Source: Bacteroidales bacterium UBA1197 (GTDB lineage Bacteria > Bacteroidota > Bacteroidia > Bacteroidales > UBA932). Taken from it: 19,363 bases of DNA. The number at the start of each line of letters is the position of its first letter. Positions within the stretch are counted from its first letter, which is position 1. Of the stretch, positions 15,091 to 19,363 are shown piece after piece. Under the pieces are notes generated by a model, which was not told the DNA's origin, ran no database searches, and was given only the letters and a program-made list of their open reading frames with translations. Both the position numbers and the translations under genes were made by a program. Where the stretch lies: NCBI GenBank assembly GCA_002309995.1, contig DBYB01000027.1, forward strand, positions 239 through 19,601. Reading direction: 5' to 3'.

Positions 15091-17265
15091 CTAGAGGGAT
15101 AAGAGTTCGCGGTATTTGGGAAGAGGCCAGAGGGCGTCGTCTACGAGCATTTCCAGACGGTCGGCGCATTCGCGTACCTTAGACATACTCTCCAGTACGT
15201 CGGTGGAATAAAGGCTGGCCTTCAGGGACAGGCTGTCTGCCCGGTTGGCTTTCTTGCGCACTTCTACCAGATGTGCGACGCCGTTGCTGAGAGAATTAAC
15301 CAGCGCGGATATCTCACGGAACGTGCCGGTTGCCGATTTGCACAGGGACTGAGCTTCGTCTCCGAAAACATCGTGGCAACCTTTAATATTGTTTATGAGG
15401 ATATTCTGGTATGCGATGGCCGCAGGGATCACGTGGTTGAGACAAATGTCTCCTATGACGCGTGCCTCTATCTGGAGTTTCTTTACAAAGGTTTCCTCCA
15501 TCACGTCCACGCGGGCCTCAATCTCGCTGCGGGACAGAATGCCGGACTTGGTGAACACTTCTACGGAAGGTCCTTCCTGGAAGGCGTGGAAAGCTTCTGT
15601 GGCATTGTTGACCGGACGGAGCCCACGGGCGGCAGATTCCTCCTGCCACTCCTTGCTGTATCCGTTGCCCTCGAACATCACGGGGCAGGCTTCGGTAAGG
15701 AACTCGCGGACTACGGACAGGACGGCCGTCTCTTTTTCCTCTCCGGAATTAAGATGCTCCGCCACCCTGTCTGCGAAAGCGTTCAGGCTGTCGGCCACAA
15801 TAGCATTCAGCACGAAAGTGGTGCCGGCCGGATTGGCTGATGAGCCAAGCGCCCTGAACTCAAAGCGATTACCAGTAAAGGCGAACGGTGACGTACGGTT
15901 GCGGTCGGTATTGTCGGGGATGATTTCCGGGATGGACCCTACGATGCTGATACTCTTCTTGCCTGCTTCCCAATCAACCTGCTCCATTTTCATAATGGCC
16001 TCGAAAACCTTGGTAAGGGTGGAGCCGGAGAAGACTGACAGGATTGCCGGCGGAGCTTCGTTACCGCCCAGGCGCCAGGTGTTGCCCAGAGAGCAGACGG
16101 ACGCCATAAGCAAGTGGCCGTGATCTGCAAGGGCTTTGAGCACGCTGCTGTAGAATGCAAGGAAACGCAGTTTGCCTTCCGACGTCTTGCCGGGAGAGAG
16201 GAGGTTGATGCCGTTCGAAGTGCAAAGCGACCAGTTGCAGTGTTTTCCGCTTCCGTTGATTCCCTGGAAGGGCTTCTCGTGGAAAATCACTTTCAGATGA
16301 TGCTTCTCGGCCACTTTCTGCATCAGAATCATCAGGAGCATATTCTGGTCTATGGCCTGGGTGATTTCGGAAAAAATGGGGGCGCACTCGAACTGGCCGG
16401 GAGCGACCTCGTTGTGTCTGGTCTGCAGAGGGATTCCGAGCTTATATGCCTCGGTTTCAAAATCCTTCATAAAACCTACCACACGGGAAGGAATAGCTCC
16501 GAAATAGTGGTCTTCCAGCTGCTGGTCCTTTGCAGATGTATGGCCTATAACCGTGCGGCCGCAGAGCTGCAGGTCGGGACGGGCGTTGTAAAGATCCTCA
16601 TCAACGAGGAAGTATTCCTGCTCAAGTCCTATGTTAACCTTTACGGAAGAGACCTCCGGGTCAAACAGCGCAGCAACCCTTGTCGCAGCCTTGTCTATGG
16701 CGTTGATGGAACGAAGGCTCGGAAGCTTCATATCCAGGGCGTCGCCGTTGTAGGAAATGAATACGGAGGGTATGCAGAGGGTGCCGTCAAGCACAAAAAC
16801 AGGCGATGTGCAATCCCAGGCGGTATAACCACGGGCCTCGAAGGTATTGCGGAGGCCTCCGCTGGGGAAGCTGGAGGCGTCAGGCTCCTGCTGTACAAGG
16901 GCCGAGCCCTTGAACTGTTCCAGAGCAATACCATTCATCCCGGGAACCACGAATGCCTCGTGCTTCTCGGCTGTTGCGCCTGTAAGTGGTTGGAAAAGGT
17001 GGGTGAAATGAGTGGCGCCGCGCTCGATGGCCCAGGTCTTCATACCCGAGGCAATCTCATCGGCAATGTCACGCTCAATCTTGTGTCCGCTGCTGCGGGC
17101 TTCTAGAACGCATATGAAGGCTTTTGCAGGAAGGTATTTCCGCATCGTCTCCACTGTGAACACATTCTGGCCGAAGTACGTCGAAATCGGCCCTTCTTCC
17201 ACGCAGAACCTCCCGGAACTGCGTGAGGACGCTGCGGCGAGCGCCCTTTCACGGAATGTAGCCAT
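15091..17265 (-). CDS. glnN: Type III glutamine synthetase
   Basis: The 724-residue length matches GSIII, well above type I (about 470). Key motifs include GLEQEYFLVDED at 213-224, TRHNEVAPGQFE at 282-293, and KPFQGINGSGKHCNWS at 331-346, covering metal, glutamate and ATP binding. The enzyme condenses ammonia and glutamate at the cost of ATP. An upstream in-frame ATG at 17361 is excluded because it lies before the promoter box at 17320-17327. The ATG at 17263-17265 starts the family-like MATFRERAL. Leader length would be about 50 nt. It heads an operon with glmS and DUF4954, an informative pairing of glutamine supply with hexosamine synthesis. Confidence 0.97.
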   Translation of the reverse strand: MATFRERALAAASSRSSGRFCVEEGPISTYFGQNVFTVETMRKYLPAKAFICVLEARSSGHKIERDIADEIASGMKTWAIERGATHFTHLFQPLTGATAEKHEAFVVPGMNGIALEQFKGSALVQQEPDASSFPSGGLRNTFEARGYTAWDCTSPVFVLDGTLCIPSVFISYNGDALDMKLPSLRSINAIDKAATRVAALFDPEVSSVKVNIGLEQEYFLVDEDLYNARPDLQLCGRTVIGHTSAKDQQLEDHYFGAIPSRVVGFMKDFETEAYKLGIPLQTRHNEVAPGQFECAPIFSEITQAIDQNMLLMILMQKVAEKHHLKVIFHEKPFQGINGSGKHCNWSLCTSNGINLLSPGKTSEGKLRFLAFYSSVLKALADHGHLLMASVCSLGNTWRLGGNEAPPAILSVFSGSTLTKVFEAIMKMEQVDWEAGKKSISIVGSIPEIIPDNTDRNRTSPFAFTGNRFEFRALGSSANPAGTTFVLNAIVADSLNAFADRVAEHLNSGEEKETAVLSVVREFLTEACPVMFEGNGYSKEWQEESAARGLRPVNNATEAFHAFQEGPSVEVFTKSGILSRSEIEARVDVMEETFVKKLQIEARVIGDICLNHVIPAAIAYQNILINNIKGCHDVFGDEAQSLCKSATGTFREISALVNSLSNGVAHLVEVRKKANRADSLSLKASLYSTDVLESMSKVRECADRLEMLVDDALWPLPKYRELLSL

Positions 17266-17319
17266 TGAGTATATGTAAAAATCCGGAAAAACTGTACGGC
17301 GACAGCGTTTTCCGGGGTG

Positions 17320-17327
17320 CAAATATA
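17320..17327 (-). promoter_or_regulatory. -7 box for the glnN-glmS-DUF4954 operon (TATATTTG)
   Basis: On the minus strand this reads TATATTTG followed by CACC, a perfect TAnnTTTG. Transcription should start about 50 nt upstream of the glnN ATG. The box is only 11 bp from the opposing -7 box at 17339-17346. Confidence 0.7.
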
Positions 17328-17338
17328 CAACTTTTTTG

Positions 17339-17346
17339 TATCTTTG
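17339..17346 (+). promoter_or_regulatory. -7 box for the 90-residue protein and dacB (TATCTTTG)
   Basis: TATCTTTG is a perfect match to TAnnTTTG and lies 23 bp before the ATG at 17370. It opposes the glnN promoter, so the two polymerase footprints must overlap. Confidence 0.7.
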
Positions 17347-17369
17347 TGCCTGATAAAACAAAGAATGTT

Positions 17370-17642
17370 ATGAATCTTCGCGACATTAAGAAAGACATCG
17401 ATTACATCCTCAGCGCTTTCATCGAGGACTGCTCCGTAGTGGCCGCAGTCAATTCCAAGGTATCTGAAGAGAAGGCTACCGCCCTCTGCGAGGAGGCCGT
17501 TGACCTCTACAACGAACTCCGCGACAAGGTCGGCAAGGTGGAAGGTTCCGCCAAGGAGTATTACAACAACCTCCGCAAGGAACTCCTCGAGAAGTCGGAC
17601 GCTCTCTACGAGAAACTCTCCGAGGCTATCAAGAAGGCTTGA
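17370..17642 (+). CDS. Small helical conserved-type hypothetical protein
   Basis: The 90-residue protein is highly charged and almost all helix-forming. It has no signal peptide or membrane segment, and a likely coiled coil at about 55-88 (VEGSAKEYYNNLRKELLEKS). I do not recognise a family. The ATG at 17370 follows a good promoter box by 23 bp. A nearby ATG at 17365 gives only ATG-TTA-TGA, which overlaps the real start. The stop TGA (17640-17642) overlaps the TTG start of dacB by 4 bp, so the two are likely translated as a coupled pair. Codon use matches its neighbours. A cytoplasmic role is likely; function is unknown. Confidence 0.8.
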   Translation: MNLRDIKKDIDYILSAFIEDCSVVAAVNSKVSEEKATALCEEAVDLYNELRDKVGKVEGSAKEYYNNLRKELLEKSDALYEKLSEAIKKA

Positions 17643-19156
17643 GGTCGTTAAGCAAGATATTTGCGCTGGCCGCCTTGCTCGCCTCGGTGAGCCTCGGCGC
17701 AGCACAGCGTGACACCAGGACGCAGAAGCTCATTGACGGTTATGCCCGTCGGGAGCCTCTGCGTTCGGGTATTATGGGTGTCTTCGCTATGCGAGGCGCA
17801 GACACCCTGGCCCAGTACAACAGGACGGTGAAGCTCGTGCCTGCTTCCAATATGAAGCTCATCACCACCGGCATCGCCCTCCTGGAACTCGGGCCGGAAA
17901 TGAAGTTCCGCACGACCCTGGCGCACAGCGGAAAGATATCCGACGGGGTACTGTACGGCGACTTATATATAGTAGGTGGGGGCGACCCTACAACAGCCGC
18001 CGGCACGAAGTGCGCTGATTCGCTGTCCGTTACCTTCGGGCGATGGAAATCGCTGTTGGAAGCCAGCGGCATCAAGGAAATTAAAGGACGCGTCGTGGGC
18101 GATCCCCGCTATTTCGCCCGACCTGCAGCGGGCACATCCTGGCAGGTGGAGGACCTGGGCTACAACTATGGCGCCGGGCCTGCGGGGCTGAATTTCTTCG
18201 AGAATTCGCAGACCTTCTCCATCAAGCCCGGGCGCCAGGGCGATCCTCCTTTCATCACCCCGCTGTACCCCGACACCCCCTGGATGAACTATGTGAACTT
18301 TGCAGTTACCGGCGAGCCGGGAACCGGCAACACCGTTTACTACCTCAACACCGATTTCGGCCCGTACGGGGAGTTCCAGGGCAGTTATCCTTCCGACAGG
18401 AAGGGCTCAAGGCTCGAGTGCTCCAATCCCTTCGGGGCATACACCTGCGCCTACTTCTTCCATAACTATCTGATGAACAACGGCATCAGCGTCGAAGGTG
18501 GATTTGCTGATGTTTCTCCTATGGGGCTCGTGCGCAGCGACCTTTTGTTCTCCGATTCCGGAGAGCCGGCTCAGCGGAGCGGGGAACTCACGCCCATCGG
18601 CTCCTGCGAGTCGCCCGCACTCAGACGCATTGCCGCCGACACCAATTTCCAGAGCGATAACTTCTATGCCGAGACTATGTTCAATATGCTGGCCGTCAGC
18701 AGGTACGGCCGCTCCGACCGCGACGCCTCGGCACTCGCCGCCTCGGATATACTCGCACGCCTGGGCCTCAGGACTGGCAACGCTTACAGGCAGATAGACG
18801 GCAGCGGGCTCTCCCGCAAGAACTACGTGTCTGCGGAGTTCTTCGTGCGCTTCCTCAAGGCGATGTATGCCAGCAAGGTGAGCGGCTGCTACCTTGAGTC
18901 TCTTCCATCGCCGGGAACGGAGAGCACCCTGAAGCACCGCCTGCCGGGGGCTCCGGAGGAGTTGAAAGCGCGTATCCGTATGAAGAGCGGCTCAATGAAC
19001 GGAGTGCTCTGCTACAGCGGCTACATTCTCTCGCCCGACGGCGACCGCTCGAAGACCGTAGTTTTCTCCATCCTCACCAACAACGTCTCCGGCCACTGGT
19101 CCGTCGTCGCCTCCATCATCGACGAAATCCTACTCTCCCTCGCCTCAGAGGAATAA
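17639..19156 (+). CDS. dacB: PBP4-type D-alanyl-D-alanine carboxypeptidase/endopeptidase (peptidase S13)
   Basis: The 505-residue protein has a signal peptide (SLSKIFALAALLASVSLGAA, cleavage near 22) and the three penicillin-binding motifs of S13 enzymes. These are Ser70-Asn-Met-Lys73 (SxxK), Ser339-Asp-Asn341 (SxN) and Lys449-Ser-Gly451 (KTG-like). Conserved LYIVGGGDPTT lies near 117. The enzyme trims or cleaves peptidoglycan cross-links in the periplasm. The start is TTG at 17639-17641, inside the overlap TTGA with the previous stop codon. No ATG lies near the signal peptide, and the next in-frame ATG would remove it. The TTG start may keep its level low. Confidence 0.93.
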   Translation: MRSLSKIFALAALLASVSLGAAQRDTRTQKLIDGYARREPLRSGIMGVFAMRGADTLAQYNRTVKLVPASNMKLITTGIALLELGPEMKFRTTLAHSGKISDGVLYGDLYIVGGGDPTTAAGTKCADSLSVTFGRWKSLLEASGIKEIKGRVVGDPRYFARPAAGTSWQVEDLGYNYGAGPAGLNFFENSQTFSIKPGRQGDPPFITPLYPDTPWMNYVNFAVTGEPGTGNTVYYLNTDFGPYGEFQGSYPSDRKGSRLECSNPFGAYTCAYFFHNYLMNNGISVEGGFADVSPMGLVRSDLLFSDSGEPAQRSGELTPIGSCESPALRRIAADTNFQSDNFYAETMFNMLAVSRYGRSDRDASALAASDILARLGLRTGNAYRQIDGSGLSRKNYVSAEFFVRFLKAMYASKVSGCYLESLPSPGTESTLKHRLPGAPEELKARIRMKSGSMNGVLCYSGYILSPDGDRSKTVVFSILTNNVSGHWSVVASIIDEILLSLASEE

Positions 19157-19178
19157 TGACTATTGGCTTTAGTGTCCG

Positions 19179-19204
19179 TCCACAAAAGACCGGGTTTTTG
19201 TGGA
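19179..19204. repeat. 26 bp palindrome, copy 1
   Basis: TCCACAAAA at 19179-19187 and TTTTGTGGA at 19196-19204 form 9 perfect pairs around a GC-rich centre. It is not followed by a T run, so it is not a standard terminator. A near-identical copy lies exactly 51 bp to the right. Confidence 0.75.
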
Positions 19205-19229
19205 GGAATGATGAGTTTTGCGCTATTTA

Positions 19230-19255
19230 TCCACAAAAGAGGCCGTTTTTGTGGA
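19230..19255. repeat. 26 bp palindrome, copy 2
   Basis: This has the same arms as copy 1 (TCCACAAAA / TTTTGTGGA) with a different 8-base centre, GAGGCCGT. The arms are conserved between copies while the centre and the flanks differ, which points to selection or mobility of the palindrome itself. Confidence 0.75.
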
Positions 19256-19271
19256 TGAACGAAATAAAAGA

Positions 19272-19307
19272 AAGGTGACTGAAAGTCTTTCGACTTTCAG
19301 TCACCTT
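19272..19307. terminator. Bidirectional intrinsic terminator between dacB and tRNA-Pro
   Basis: AAGGTGACTGAAAGTC (19272-19287) pairs perfectly with 19292-19307 around the loop TTTC. On the plus strand TATTTTT follows; on the minus strand TCTTTTATTT follows. It lies 5 bp past the tRNA 3' end and 115 bp past dacB. Confidence 0.9.
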
Positions 19308-19312
19308 ATTTT

Positions 19313-19363
19313 TGGTCGGGATGATCCGACTCGAACGGACGACCCCCACGTCCCGAACGTGGT
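19313..19363 (-). tRNA. tRNA-Pro(CGG), 3' part, cut by window edge
   Basis: Read on the minus strand, the sequence gives an anticodon arm CCACG-TTCGGGA-CGTGG with anticodon CGG, the 5-base variable loop GGGTC, and a T arm GTCCG-TTCGAGT-CGGAT. The acceptor strand CATCCCG, discriminator A and an encoded CCA (19313-19315) follow. The D arm and 5' acceptor strand lie beyond the right edge. The acceptor implies a 5' end of CGGGATG, consistent with proline tRNAs. Confidence 0.92.

Noticed and set aside
17266..17361. Longer glnN start giving 32 extra residues
   Set aside because: The extension crosses the promoter box at 17320-17327 and is not GSIII-like, while MATFRERAL is a fitting N-terminus.
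17365..17373. Two-codon ORF ATG-TTA-TGA overlapping the start of the 90-residue gene
   Set aside because: It could tune initiation, but an ATG followed by an early stop is common by chance in an AT-rich leader.
19163..19258. Short open frame through the two palindromes with GGAGG ahead of an ATG at 19211
   Set aside because: The coding appearance comes from the repeated palindrome. The ORF from that ATG is only about 15 codons, and the GGAGG is part of the palindrome arm and its flank.

Overview
This window reads as a GC-rich gut or rumen Bacteroidales chromosome. The evidence is TAnnTTTG promoter boxes, few Shine-Dalgarno sites, a type III glutamine synthetase, a DUF4954 protein, and a large lipoprotein that joins a fimbrillin-like N-terminus, GLUG-type repeats and a FISUMP-type C-terminus. 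The visible base composition would fit lineages such as Alistipes or the Cryptobacteroides/RC9 type, but I cannot place it further without a search.

Layout. (1) 2-1069 (+) is a histidine acid phosphatase of the phytase/MINPP superfamily, cut by the left edge. It converges on, and overlaps by 16 bp, rsmE (1054-1773, -). (2) rsmE is divergent from a tightly packed plus-strand cluster at 1825-7318: a membrane-anchored TIR protein, a secreted PEGA-repeat protein, an SH3/NlpC-P60 peptidase and radA. The first pair overlaps by 4 bp, the second is 1 bp apart, and the third overlaps by 11 bp. (3) 7338-7486 holds a small Bacteroidales-type peptide gene that appears broken by a one-base shift in a G run. 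The 1195-residue GLUG/FISUMP surface lipoprotein gene follows at 7499-11086 and ends at a strong bidirectional terminator. (4) On the minus strand, glnN (type III glutamine synthetase), glmS and a DUF4954 left-handed beta-helix protein form an operon with 3-4 bp gaps. It is followed by an unexplained 36-codon open tail that ends right at the shared terminator. (5) Divergent from glnN are a 90-residue helical protein and a TTG-started PBP4-type (S13) D-Ala-D-Ala carboxypeptidase, coupled by a 4 bp overlap. (6) The right end has two copies of a 26 bp palindrome, a bidirectional terminator, and the 3' two thirds of a minus-strand tRNA-Pro(CGG).

How the parts fit. glnN and glmS couple glutamine formation to glucosamine-6-phosphate synthesis, the entry to peptidoglycan and LPS amino sugars. 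The DUF4954 protein has the fold of acyl- and nucleotidyl-transferases that act on such sugars. The NlpC/P60 and PBP4 proteins act on peptidoglycan. The most unusual unit is the TIR-TM / PEGA / NlpC-P60 trio, which looks like an envelope-spanning module with a possible cytoplasmic NAD+-cleaving or signalling domain. Its function is an open question.
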